From NCBI GenBank assembly GCA_021730935.1, contig JAKFYJ010000018.1, positions 1 through 64,000 on the forward strand: a stretch of 64,000 bases of DNA. Direction: 5' to 3'. Below the pieces are notes generated by a model. That model was not told the origin of the DNA, did no database searches, and saw only the letters and a list, made by a program, of their open reading frames with translations. The DNA is from Elusimicrobiota bacterium (GTDB lineage Bacteria; Elusimicrobiota; Elusimicrobia; 2-02-FULL-39-32). Numbering within the stretch: the first letter of the stretch is position 1; each line of letters starts with the position of its first letter. This document shows positions 36,701 to 43,638 of the stretch, piece after piece. The translations under genes were made by a program, and so were the position numbers.

Positions 36701-37191
36701 ACGATGACCCCACTGCCTCCCTCACATATCTCTGGACCAAAGTCAGCGGGCCCGGGACGGTGGCGTTCTCAAACGAAAAGGCGCTCAACACGTCCGTCAC
36801 ATTCTCCGCCGCTGGAACCTATGTCTTAAACCTGACAGCAAATGACGGAAACAGCTCTGGGTCCGATGACATCACCATCAAGGTGGCCGCCGCGCCCGCT
36901 CCCGCCGAAGGATTTGTGTTTCCCAACCCCGCAGTCGGAGGCGCCGCTCCGGTGATCAAAGCGATGATCGGCAAAGCGGACCGCGTGACGATCGATATTT
37001 ATAACACGAGCGGAGCCAATGTCCACAGCGCCGAAATCAGAGGAGAAGATGCGCGCGTTGCCAACGGAGAATATTATTATGAATATGCCTGGACTGAGGG
37101 CCAGGCCAGCGGGATATATTTCGCGCACATCAAAGGCGAGACAGGCTCCCAGACCGTGAAAACCAAAATCAAGTTCGCCGTCGTGCATTAA
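33787..37191 (+). CDS. Large secreted GHL15-like glycosidase with FN3, REJ/PKD repeats and FlgD-like end
   Basis: The ATG at 33787 opens a signal peptide (MKNWICKPATLIFGLMLASS); the ORF-track TTG at 33724 is upstream of it. Order in the 1134-residue protein: a TIM-barrel-like domain (~30-440; YDWMSANVAWINHR, VMGNGGWREG) resembling the putative glycoside hydrolase family GHL15; two FN3 domains (~468-560 and ~558-650); four 97-residue REJ/PKD repeats (~651-1035); and a FlgD/T9SS-like C-terminal domain (~1038-1134; FVFPNPAVGG, IDIYNTSGANV). It probably sits on or leaves the cell surface and cleaves a polysaccharide. Confidence 0.8.
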   Translation: MKNWICKPATLIFGLMLASSNAINAADSPAVRASRHQFPRIANQIQNYSPSDQTLAAAAYWDLLVMDAEAIAKKPSAFGELGSLRTKNPNIITLGYFSSADIVPGSINTQIIGNFIKQLQNGWYFKDTAGNKINLYELTPNNWTNMLNLTTGVNQFMPDYLQQSVISTGKLDGIFYDWMSANVAWINHRTPNPNAPLDINNDGQADSDAVIDAQWISGMNTLLNNSHNVYPADTIVMGNGGWREGTTFDPKLNGMLIEQFLAGELGNPSFYGWSGVMKSYRDHLANGLQPNLTILMGNRDSATDTSFMRFTLASTLMGDGYFSFTNGDSVPTGSQSAPYDSVRWYDEFAVDLLTGLASEPSLQHKGYLGMPLSEAYNPLSVSEKLNATLDLGGTLAQNKPWRRDFENGIALVNPAPNSVVINLGKSYRKISGGVDPVFNNGARITSITLPSRSGAVLLNDTLPNNQDTQAPNAPNNLTATAVSQTQINLAWTASSDNTGVAGYFILRDGTLIARTANLTYQDLNLDTSKIYRYILVAYDANGNVSLQSASASNANFKDTTPPSPPARLIATPVSSTEIDLTWDPSTDNVGVKGYSIIRDGVFTGKTVVGTSFQDTGLNPDQTYVYTVVAFDAVFNASAQSNSATAKTLPIAMPNQAPTANAGADQTITLPSQASISGTASDDGLPTPASLSYTWTKVSGSGIVTFVNDKSLNTSVSFSAAGTYVLRLTASDSVLSTSDDITIIVNPAPPVNQAPTVNAGADQTITLPSQASISGTASDDGLPTPASLSYSWTKVSGSGIVTFANDKSLNTSVTFSAAGTYVLRLTVTDSLLSTSDDITITVNPAPPVNQAPTANAGADQTITLPSQASISGTASDDSLPTPASLSYTWTKVSGPGIVTFANDKSLNTSVTFSAAGIYVLRLTVTDSLLSTSDDITITVNPAPPVNQAPTVNAGADQTITLPSQASISGTASDDDPTASLTYLWTKVSGPGTVAFSNEKALNTSVTFSAAGTYVLNLTANDGNSSGSDDITIKVAAAPAPAEGFVFPNPAVGGAAPVIKAMIGKADRVTIDIYNTSGANVHSAEIRGEDARVANGEYYYEYAWTEGQASGIYFAHIKGETGSQTVKTKIKFAVVH
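35740..36886 (+). repeat. Four near-identical 291-bp tandem repeats
   Basis: Each copy encodes NQAPTxNAGADQTITLPSQ and the rest of a 97-residue REJ/PKD domain. Copies begin about 35746, 36037, 36328 and 36619 (exact 291-bp steps). Copies differ at scattered silent and few coding sites; the last is three codons shorter and more diverged at its end. Confidence 0.9.
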
Positions 37192-37211
37192 AATTTTGAT
37201 AGACTGTCGGC

Positions 37212-37895
37212 ATGACAAAAGCCCCGGCGGTTTCCGCGGAAGAAATGCGAAGGATCGACGAACGAGCGGTCAAAGAATTTCACATTCCTGTCTTAAAGCT
37301 GATGGAGAATGCCGGAAAATCTGTGGCAAACGCGTGCCTCAAGACAATCCGCGCCAATAAAATAAAAAATCCCAAAGTCCTTTTATTATGCGGCGGCGGA
37401 AACAACGGAGGAGACGGATTCGTCGCGGCGAGACGGCTTTATTTAAAAAAAATCCCCGTGAGCATTCTGCTCTTCAAACCCAAAGAATCTTTAAAGGGTC
37501 CTGTTCTCATCAATTTCCGCAAACTGATCCGTCTTAAAATTCCCCATCATGTGGAACCCACTCTGCGTTTAATAATGGCTGAAATCAAGGGAAGTCATCT
37601 TATTGTTGATGCGATATTCGGGACGGGACTCAAGCGGAACATTTCGGGTGTGATAAAAAAATCTATTCGGGCGGTCAACGCATCAGAAAAACCGGTGATT
37701 GCCGTCGACATTCCCTCAGGGATGGACGCGGACACCGCGGAAGTTCACGGAGTGAGCGTCAAGGCGGACCTCACAATAACGATGGGGGCTCTCAAGCTCG
37801 GCTTCCTCAAGAAAAAATCGAGGCGCTATACTGGAAAAATTGAAGTCGCCGACATCGGGTTTCCGAAAAGCTTATTTTCCAAACCAATATTTTAA
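37212..37895 (+). CDS. nnrE: NAD(P)H-hydrate epimerase, stand-alone
   Basis: A 227-residue YjeF-N domain that epimerises damaged NAD(P)HX. LCGGGNNGGDGFVAARRL is the phosphate-binding loop and AVDIPSGMDADTAEV carries the catalytic Asp region. The kinase/dehydratase domain (NnrD) fused in many bacteria is absent, so repair would need a separate dehydratase. The last 24 bp overlap the convergent zinc-motif gene. Confidence 0.92.
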   Translation: MTKAPAVSAEEMRRIDERAVKEFHIPVLKLMENAGKSVANACLKTIRANKIKNPKVLLLCGGGNNGGDGFVAARRLYLKKIPVSILLFKPKESLKGPVLINFRKLIRLKIPHHVEPTLRLIMAEIKGSHLIVDAIFGTGLKRNISGVIKKSIRAVNASEKPVIAVDIPSGMDADTAEVHGVSVKADLTITMGALKLGFLKKKSRRYTGKIEVADIGFPKSLFSKPIF

Positions 37896-38156
37896 AGCCA
37901 TCTCAACAAATCCTTCCCGCGCGGCCCAGCTCAGAACCAGTGCCGCAATTCCGAGGACCAGCAGAGCCAAAACCAACGACATCAATGAAAGCCAACGGCG
38001 GCAGGAAGCGCAATAATCCTGTGAAAACTCGCTGAACAGGAATGCGCCTCCGTGCATCATCGCAGAGGCGGCAGAAGCCAGAATTTTAAATCCGAAGGGA
38101 ATGGGTTTTCCCTCTCCGTCGGAAAGTGAGCGGGAACAGCGGTAACATTGAGGCAT
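37872..38156 (-). CDS. Small membrane protein with two CxxC motifs
   Basis: Starting at MPQCYRCSRSL (38156) the protein has 94 residues: a CYRC pair, a second CASC pair near residue 50, then one or two hydrophobic helices. It looks like a zinc-ribbon attached to a membrane anchor; no family was recognised. The TATAAT box at 38171-38166 is 9 nt upstream of this ATG, ruling out the ORF-track start at 38192, and there is no ribosome binding site. Confidence 0.6.
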   Translation of the reverse strand: MPQCYRCSRSLSDGEGKPIPFGFKILASAASAMMHGGAFLFSEFSQDYCASCRRWLSLMSLVLALLVLGIAALVLSWAAREGFVEMALKYWFGK

Positions 38157-38222
38157 GTTCAAAGTATTATAGTCAAATCCGCGACGTAACAAAAATGCCT
38201 GTTTGCACGTCTAAAATAAGAC

Positions 38223-38773
38223 ATGAACCGGAAGAACATTTTGCTTTTTGTGATCCTGATGAATCCCCCTCTCCTTTTTGCAGGGGCATCTGTGAACGTT
38301 TCGCGGAATGCCAAGCCCAGGATCGAGCATGCCGTTATCGTCGAAACATCCGACGGGTGGACGGACTGCCAGTGGAGGCAACCCTGAAAGCTCCTCCCGG
38401 ATATGTCAGTCACATGAAGCTTTATTACAGGACAGGCGCGGAAAAATTCGGCGGGTTTTATACTGAAACGGACATGCAGACCCTCAGCGGATCGGACAGC
38501 GGACAATATTGGGGTCTCATTCCCGGCTCAGCGATCAACAGCGGCGAGGATCTCGAATATTTCATTGTCGCCGAAGAATCCGCGGAAAGTCTTCAAGCTT
38601 TCCGGAAAATATCCCCGAACCCTTCCTTTATCAGGGCCCCGGATTTTGGATTGACGTCCTCCCAAAACCGGACGATTCTGAAAAATGTAAATCCGCCGAA
38701 AAAGAGGTCGTCAGAAGACGGGGTTAAGGATTTTTCGCCGGGAGTTGTTTTGACTATTCCTTCGCTTTACTAA
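38223..38773 (+). pseudogene. Secreted protein gene with an apparent frameshift
   Basis: ATG 38223 opens a textbook signal peptide (MNRKNILLFVILMNPPLLFA) and reads on to HAVIVETSDGW, then stops. The continuation VEATLKAPPGYVSHMKLYYR ... DLEYFIVAEE is in another frame, which the ORF track joins to an unlikely upstream start at 38126. A one-base change near 38355-38370 would restore a single ~183-residue exported protein. Either the gene is recently inactivated or the assembly has an indel there. The body resembles small Ig-like domains with YFIVAEE strands; function unknown. Confidence 0.6.
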
Positions 38774-39512
38774 AACCGTATCCCCGAGTCATAATAAAAT
38801 TCTCAACCACAAAACGTAAGGCTCGGTTAACTTTATCCTGGACTTTATTTACTTTTTCTATGAATACGGTTAACTCCATTTTCGTAATTATAGAACTACT
38901 CATATACCCTATTACAGCCACATCTCCAAAGTAAAAACGTGAAGTGCCTAAAGTATGTCCACGAGAGATATAGGCATCACTAGCGGCAGTCCCATCTACT
39001 TTATAAAAGCCCTTTTTGTATCCTATACCCATCTCATTTGGACTAATGTGTGAACCTGTTTTATGACGAATCAAAAGCAAGATGTTCCTAAAATCTGGAT
39101 CGGATGACGAATATTTTTCCTGAGAAAGGTTCACTAGTTCCAGCCAAGCAGCTCGATTTTCGGAACTTAGTTTTCGTGTTACTTCCTGAAGGATAGGATG
39201 TTTCAATGTCTCTACATTCTTTTCTATTCCCCTAAAAATTTCATGAAATATTGAACAAGTTAATTTGAAGAGATGATTTTGCATTCCAGAATACTGGCCC
39301 TGATATCGTGAAATCACAGGATCATCAGTTCTTCCAAGACTAAGACGCGAATGCGCCCATGCTATATCTTTAAAATCATTGTAAAAAACCGCAAGTGAAA
39401 GAACAAAATTACAAACATCCCTTTCATCAGGATTCTTTGGAATAAATGCATCAGGATTAAAAGTTTCCAAAGGTGCAAGATCATCAAATGGCAGGCGAAA
39501 TTTTTCTTCCAT
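38754..39512 (-). CDS. Protein of unknown function, AT-rich gene
   Basis: I start at MEEKFRLP (39512, 252 residues) because AGAGGG lies just upstream; the ORF-track GTG at 39599 has no support. The protein is soluble and helical with no recognised motif (for example DAYISRGHTLGTSRFYFGD, FRNILLLIRHKTGSH). Base composition is clearly lower in GC than the surroundings, a sign of recent acquisition. The RHKTGSH segment resembles proteins that sense or bind small molecules in defence islands only loosely, so no function is offered. Confidence 0.6.
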   Translation of the reverse strand: MEEKFRLPFDDLAPLETFNPDAFIPKNPDERDVCNFVLSLAVFYNDFKDIAWAHSRLSLGRTDDPVISRYQGQYSGMQNHLFKLTCSIFHEIFRGIEKNVETLKHPILQEVTRKLSSENRAAWLELVNLSQEKYSSSDPDFRNILLLIRHKTGSHISPNEMGIGYKKGFYKVDGTAASDAYISRGHTLGTSRFYFGDVAVIGYMSSSIITKMELTVFIEKVNKVQDKVNRALRFVVENFIMTRGYGFSKAKE

Positions 39513-39647
39513 TTTAATCCCTCTAAAGCTACTACATAAAAACAATATTATACCTCTTCCCATAAATAAATTGATCTGAAAAGTGGCCAACTTTCCCACA
39601 CAAGTTGATATAATTCAGGCTCCTCCTCCCCCCTTAAATCTCTTAAG

Positions 39648-39664
39648 ATATTTTCAGAAAATAT
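39648..39664. promoter_or_regulatory. Palindrome in the ORF6N leader, possible operator
   Basis: ATATTTTC and GAAAATAT form a perfect 8-bp inverted repeat around one base, placed between the extended -10 box (TGATATAAT, 39606-39614) and the AGGAGG ribosome binding site of the ORF6N gene. Confidence 0.45.
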
Positions 39665-39680
39665 TAAGGAGGATTAAGCG

Positions 39681-40199
39681 ATGACGAAGCAAATGATATT
39701 GGAAGAAACGATCGGAAAGAAAATCTATTTCATTCGAGGGCACAAAGTGATGCTCGACAATGACCTGGCACAACTATACGGAGTTTCCACAAAGACGCTG
39801 AATCAGGCGGTGAAACGGAATCTCAAGCGATTTCCGACGGACTTTATGTTTCGACTCACGAAGAATGAATCCTTGGGATCAAGGTCACAATTTGTGACCT
39901 TGAAACGAGGCCAGAACATCAAGTATCTTCCCCATGCTTTCACCGAACAAGGCGTGGCCATGCTCTCCAGCGTTCTCAACAGCGATCGGGCAATCATGGT
40001 CAACATTCAGATTATGCGCGCATTCACCAAGCTTCGAGAAATGATCTCGACTCACAAAGACTTGCAGAGGAAGATTGAAGCAATGGAAAAGAAATATGAC
40101 CGTCAGTTTAAATCGGTTTTTGACGCTTTGAGAGGTTTGCTGGAACTTCCCCGAGAGACAGGAACTAAAGTGAAGGGATTCGTGTCTCATTCATCATAA
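39681..40199 (+). CDS. ORF6N-domain (KilA-N-like) DNA-binding protein
   Basis: A 172-residue protein with an N-terminal ORF6N domain (KIYFIRGHKVMLDNDLAQLYGVSTKTLNQAVKRNLKRFP, FTEQGVAMLSSVLNS) and a C-terminal coiled region. ORF6N proteins are common as phage antirepressors and as isolated genes in bacterial chromosomes. AGGAGG 7 nt before the ATG fixes the start. No other phage gene is nearby, so it is more likely a stray regulator than part of a prophage. The 3' end overlaps ppk2 by 6 bp. Confidence 0.88.
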   Translation: MTKQMILEETIGKKIYFIRGHKVMLDNDLAQLYGVSTKTLNQAVKRNLKRFPTDFMFRLTKNESLGSRSQFVTLKRGQNIKYLPHAFTEQGVAMLSSVLNSDRAIMVNIQIMRAFTKLREMISTHKDLQRKIEAMEKKYDRQFKSVFDALRGLLELPRETGTKVKGFVSHSS

Positions 40200-41006
40200 A
40201 AATTTTATCTTCTCCGGGTCCAGGCGGACCTTGGGAATCTTGAGGTCAAGGTTTTCGAGGGCTTTAACGATGATGGAGGCGGCGGCAAGATTGCGGAACC
40301 ATTTGTGGTCGCTGGGGATGATGAACCACGGGGCGAAGTCTGTGCTTGTTTTTTCGATCGACTCTTCGTATGCCTTTTGATATTTAGGCCACAGAGCCCG
40401 CTCGACGAGGTCGTTCTCGTTAAACTTCCACCGTTTAACAGGATCTTTGATCCGCTCTTCAAGTCGCTCTTTTTGCTCGGACTTGCTGATATGCAGGAAT
40501 AATTTAAGGATCGTGATGCCTTCGCTCGCGAGCATCTTTTCGAAATGGACGATGTGTTTGAACCGCTTTTCTATCCTTTTGTCGGAAATCAGCTTGTGCA
40601 CATGCACGGCAACGACATCCTCGTAATGACTGCGGTTGAAGATGACCAACTCGCCTTTTTTGGGGGCCTGGGAATGGATCCGCCACAAGAAATCGTGGTC
40701 CAACTCCTCGGGGGTTGGCTTCTTAAAATTTGCGACGCGAATGTTCTGCGGTGAAACGTTCCCGAAGACATGGCGGATCACTCCGTCTTTCCCCGAAGTG
40801 TCCATGCCCTGAAGCACCACTAAAAAACCGCGTTCACGCTCGGCGTATAAAAGCTCCTGCATGCGGTCCAATTTTTCGCCCAACTTCTTGAGATCCTCGA
40901 TAGAAGATACCTTTCCGTCTTTATATCCCGGGGTCCCCCGAGGGTCCCAATCTTTTAAATCAACTTTTTGTCCAGGCCGAACCCGGCAATCTTCCATGAT
41001 TTTCAT
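40194..41006 (-). CDS. ppk2: Polyphosphate kinase 2 family protein
   Basis: The start is taken at MKIMED (41006, 270 residues), 4 nt after AAGGA; the track start at 41081 lies in the VIT gene. Walker A is QGMDTSGKDGV and Walker B/lid includes NRSHYEDV, the signature of PPK2 enzymes that phosphorylate nucleoside mono- or diphosphates with polyphosphate. Whether it is class I, II or III cannot be decided by eye. It is last in an operon after VIT1, 8 nt apart. Confidence 0.9.
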   Translation of the reverse strand: MKIMEDCRVRPGQKVDLKDWDPRGTPGYKDGKVSSIEDLKKLGEKLDRMQELLYAERERGFLVVLQGMDTSGKDGVIRHVFGNVSPQNIRVANFKKPTPEELDHDFLWRIHSQAPKKGELVIFNRSHYEDVVAVHVHKLISDKRIEKRFKHIVHFEKMLASEGITILKLFLHISKSEQKERLEERIKDPVKRWKFNENDLVERALWPKYQKAYEESIEKTSTDFAPWFIIPSDHKWFRNLAAASIIVKALENLDLKIPKVRLDPEKIKFL

Positions 41007-41014
41007 TTTTTCCT

Positions 41015-41710
41015 TTAGCTCACGCTCGTGCCGAACAACGCTCCGATGCCGGCTGTCACGCCCATCGCGAGCGCTCCCCAAAATGTGACCCGCGCAACTC
41101 CTTTCCAGACATTGGATCCGCCTGTGCTCGCGGCAAGAGCGCCCAACAAAGCGAGAAACAGCAGAGACGCTCCGGAAACTGATGGGATCAGCATATCGAG
41201 CGGCGCAACGAACACCAGGAGGAGCGGCAAAACGGCTCCGACAGAAAAGCTTCCGGCAGAAGCGAGCGCGGCTTGCACGGGGCGGGCTGTGACCGTTTCG
41301 GAAATGCCGAGCTCGTCCCTCGCGTGGGCGCCGAGAGCGTCGTGCGCCATGAGTTGTTCAGCCACCTGACGCGCCAGAGCCAGATCCAGCCCGCGGCCGG
41401 CATAAATCTTTGCGAGCTCTTCGCGTTCAAGTTCGATGTTGGCCTTGAGTTCCAGGCTCTCGCGCGCGAGGTCGGCGGTTTCAGTGTCCGCCTGCGAACT
41501 GACGGAAACATATTCTCCCGCGGCCATCGACATGGCGCCCGCAACCAGGCCCGCCACACCGGCAACCAAAATGTTGTTGCGTCCGGCATGCGCCGCGGCC
41601 ACGCCTAAAATAAGGCTCGATGTGGAGACGATCCCGTCGTTGGCTCCCAGCACCGCGGCCCGGAGCCAGGCAATGCGGTTGATGCGATGCTGTTCGTCAT
41701 TTAATTTCAT
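41015..41710 (-). CDS. VIT1/CCC1-family iron/manganese transporter
   Basis: A 231-residue membrane protein. Helix 1 carries LGANDGIVSTSSLILGVAAA, and the cytosolic helical metal-binding insert is ESLELKANIELEREELAKIY. VIT proteins move Fe2+ or Mn2+ out of the cytoplasm or into stores. Upstream partner is the 85-residue gene (20 nt) and downstream is ppk2, hinting at linked metal and polyphosphate handling. Confidence 0.9.
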   Translation of the reverse strand: MKLNDEQHRINRIAWLRAAVLGANDGIVSTSSLILGVAAAHAGRNNILVAGVAGLVAGAMSMAAGEYVSVSSQADTETADLARESLELKANIELEREELAKIYAGRGLDLALARQVAEQLMAHDALGAHARDELGISETVTARPVQAALASAGSFSVGAVLPLLLVFVAPLDMLIPSVSGASLLFLALLGALAASTGGSNVWKGVARVTFWGALAMGVTAGIGALFGTSVS

Positions 41711-41730
41711 GCAATCTTGTTTATGATTAG

Positions 41731-41988
41731 TTACTTCGCCGATTCGGCGAAATTCTGCCCGGTCAGCTCAATGGACTGGATGGAACTGATCGCAAGTTTT
41801 TTGCTCGCGTCACTGCCTTTTGGAAAGACCTCGATGAAAGGCTCCTCCTTAAGCAGGGGATTCTTGAATTGGCGATTATAGACGAAACCTTCGAGGGTTT
41901 CGCCGTTGCTCAATTTGATCGTGACATGGCCGCGAAAATCATACGCGGCTTCCACTTGTTTCTCGATATCGCTCTTTTGATTCGGCAT
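41731..41988 (-). CDS. Small conserved-looking protein of unknown function
   Basis: An 85-residue soluble protein with a strand-rich centre (DFRGHVTIKLSNGETLEGFVYNR, IEVFPKG, AISSIQSIELTG), compatible with a small beta-barrel or Sm-like fold. No name can be given. It lies between the M23 gene and the VIT transporter on the minus strand and is probably co-transcribed. Confidence 0.65.
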   Translation of the reverse strand: MPNQKSDIEKQVEAAYDFRGHVTIKLSNGETLEGFVYNRQFKNPLLKEEPFIEVFPKGSDASKKLAISSIQSIELTGQNFAESAK

Positions 41989-42025
41989 GATTAATTTTCC
42001 TTTCTTTTAATTTGAACTAAAATTT

Positions 42026-42688
42026 TTATCTGCACCCGCCGCTCGGGCAGGGATTGCAGAGGAGCGGAAATTGGGCCATTCCGGAATAAATTGTGCCTGT
42101 GAACATCGCGGTGAGCTCCGCTTTTCCATCGTCAGTCAAATAATCATAGGGGCACACAGCCGCGGGTGAAGACGTCATGAAGGTGCTCAATCCCCAGTGC
42201 AGAAAACCATATTGCCCGGAACTCCCCGCGAACGCTTCAAGCTCCGCCAGCTTCTGTCCCTGAACCACAAAATCTCCCACGGAAACCGCAATGTTTTTGA
42301 AGCTCCCCACATAGGCGCCCTGGTTCTGCGCGTGATCAATGATGATGACTTTCTCGGCCTCGGCCGAACTTCCGGAGCGATCCGAAACTTCCCGCACTCT
42401 GCCGTTGGCGCTGGCATAAACCGAAGCTCCAATATTGGCCGCGAAATCAATTCCGGGGTGCCCCTGGGGATGGCCTCCCCCCTGAACTCCGAAAGGCCAA
42501 AGGAGGCGGCTCCCTTCAGAGCGGAGCAAAGGCATTTTTAAAATCACAGGAGAGGGCAAAGCCTGATCCGCGATCTTGGATCCGCGTTTGGCCGCGCTAT
42601 TGGCCAACCCGAAACGGAACGCCGCATGAACGGGCGGCTCGAAAGCCAAAATTCCTCCAAAAAATAACAGCACGATTTTTTTAGTCAT
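42026..42688 (-). CDS. Secreted M23/LytM-like protein, active site incomplete
   Basis: A 220-residue exported protein with a LytM/M23 fold: HPGIDFAANIGASVYASANGRV holds the first zinc ligands (H and D). The usual HxH motif reads FLHWG, so the first His is Phe. It may therefore be a non-catalytic LytM factor like EnvC-type activators rather than a peptidase. It starts one base overlapping the stop of the outer-membrane barrel gene (TAATG). Confidence 0.78.
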   Translation of the reverse strand: MTKKIVLLFFGGILAFEPPVHAAFRFGLANSAAKRGSKIADQALPSPVILKMPLLRSEGSRLLWPFGVQGGGHPQGHPGIDFAANIGASVYASANGRVREVSDRSGSSAEAEKVIIIDHAQNQGAYVGSFKNIAVSVGDFVVQGQKLAELEAFAGSSGQYGFLHWGLSTFMTSSPAAVCPYDYLTDDGKAELTAMFTGTIYSGMAQFPLLCNPCPSGGCR

Positions 42689-43200
42689 TAAAATATATAA
42701 AAATTCAGAAATGTGTTGACGGTGAAATCAACGCCCGATTCAGAAACGCTTGTTTTCTTTTCTTTCAGATAAGTGTAATAAGGCCCGGCGTCGAAACCGA
42801 CAGAGATTCTTCGAGTTAAATAATATTCCGCTCCAGCGAACCCGCCCGCAACATAGCCCGCGCTTTTCAGGTTCATGCTGTCCGCCATCACATAAGCCAG
42901 TTCCGGCCCCGCGAAAAACTGCAGGCGCTGGTCCGTCCTGAAATGGCGGTATCCCCTCATCCCGATCACGCTTGCGGAAACCGTTCCGTCGGTGGAATCC
43001 GCTTCTCCGAAAAGATAATGCGCCTCAAGAGACAAATATTTTTTGAATCCCCAGCGGACGAGTGGGCCGGTATATGCGAAACCGATCCCGAGCGTTCTTC
43101 GATATCCGCCCGCAACATCGGAGGGCGACGCCGCGCGCAGAGGAAGAGAAAACGCAAGCGCAAACAAAAACGCGCAGAAATATATTTTATGGCGCCTCAT
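42688..43200 (-). CDS. Outer-membrane beta-barrel protein
   Basis: Starting at the ATG at 43200 (170 residues) the protein has a signal peptide (MRRHKIYFCAFLFALAFSLP) and eight or so amphipathic strands with aromatic girdles (RTLGIGFAYTG, YLSLEAHYLFGE, ISVGFDAGPYYTY), ending in FLNFYIF. It looks like a small OmpW/OprH-type barrel. The track start at 43269 would overlap crcB and lacks a ribosome site. First gene of the operon running to ppk2. Confidence 0.75.
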   Translation of the reverse strand: MRRHKIYFCAFLFALAFSLPLRAASPSDVAGGYRRTLGIGFAYTGPLVRWGFKKYLSLEAHYLFGEADSTDGTVSASVIGMRGYRHFRTDQRLQFFAGPELAYVMADSMNLKSAGYVAGGFAGAEYYLTRRISVGFDAGPYYTYLKEKKTSVSESGVDFTVNTFLNFYIF

Positions 43201-43261
43201 GATATAATTAAACCATAAATCTCGCCGCGCGCCGCAATGATTATCGAATAAAAGGAATGTC

Positions 43262-43636
43262 ATGGACAAATGGCTGAGTCTCGCCGCAGGCAGTCTGGCC
43301 GGAGGATTTTCGCGGTATTTCCTGGCGGGCTGGACCTATAAACTCACGGGAAGCGATTTTCCTTATGGGACTCTCGCCGTGAACCTTGCCGGCTGTCTCC
43401 TGATCGGTTTTTTGGATGTGCTCGCGGAACAGAAATTTTCTCTCAGCGCGAACGGCCGGCTGCTTTTGATGACGGGCTTCTGCGGGGCATTCACCACATT
43501 CTCCACACTGATTCTCGAAACAGCCCACCTCTCACAAAACGGAGAACTGGGCCGCGCTGTCCTCAATGTTCTGGTCAGCGTCGTGTTCGGTTTATTGCTG
43601 TTCCGGGTCGGGGCTTATTTCGGGAAACTAATTTAA
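43262..43636 (+). CDS. crcB: Fluoride channel FluC/CrcB
   Basis: A 124-residue dual-topology channel that exports F-. Motifs GGFSRYFLAG, GTLAVNLAGCLLIGF and GFCGAFTTFSTL (the Phe-box and Na-binding region) are intact. AAAGGA lies 5 nt before the ATG. No fluoride riboswitch was seen upstream. The stop is 2 bp from the convergent OYE gene. Confidence 0.94.
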   Translation: MDKWLSLAAGSLAGGFSRYFLAGWTYKLTGSDFPYGTLAVNLAGCLLIGFLDVLAEQKFSLSANGRLLLMTGFCGAFTTFSTLILETAHLSQNGELGRAVLNVLVSVVFGLLLFRVGAYFGKLI

Positions 43637-43638
43637 GC

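Noticed and set aside
35740-36886. Regular 291-bp repeats considered as a CRISPR-like array
   Set aside because: Repeats are in frame, encode complete REJ/PKD domains and have no short repeat-spacer form.
38126-38222. ORF start at 38126 for the secreted gene
   Set aside because: It runs antisense through the zinc-motif gene promoter and lacks a signal peptide; ATG 38223 gives one.
39681-40199. ORF6N gene as evidence of a prophage
   Set aside because: No integrase, capsid, tail or lysis gene is nearby; isolated ORF6N genes are common.
43201-43261. Fluoride riboswitch upstream of crcB
   Set aside because: The 61-bp gap lacks the conserved GGCGATGG-type core and pseudoknot sequence.
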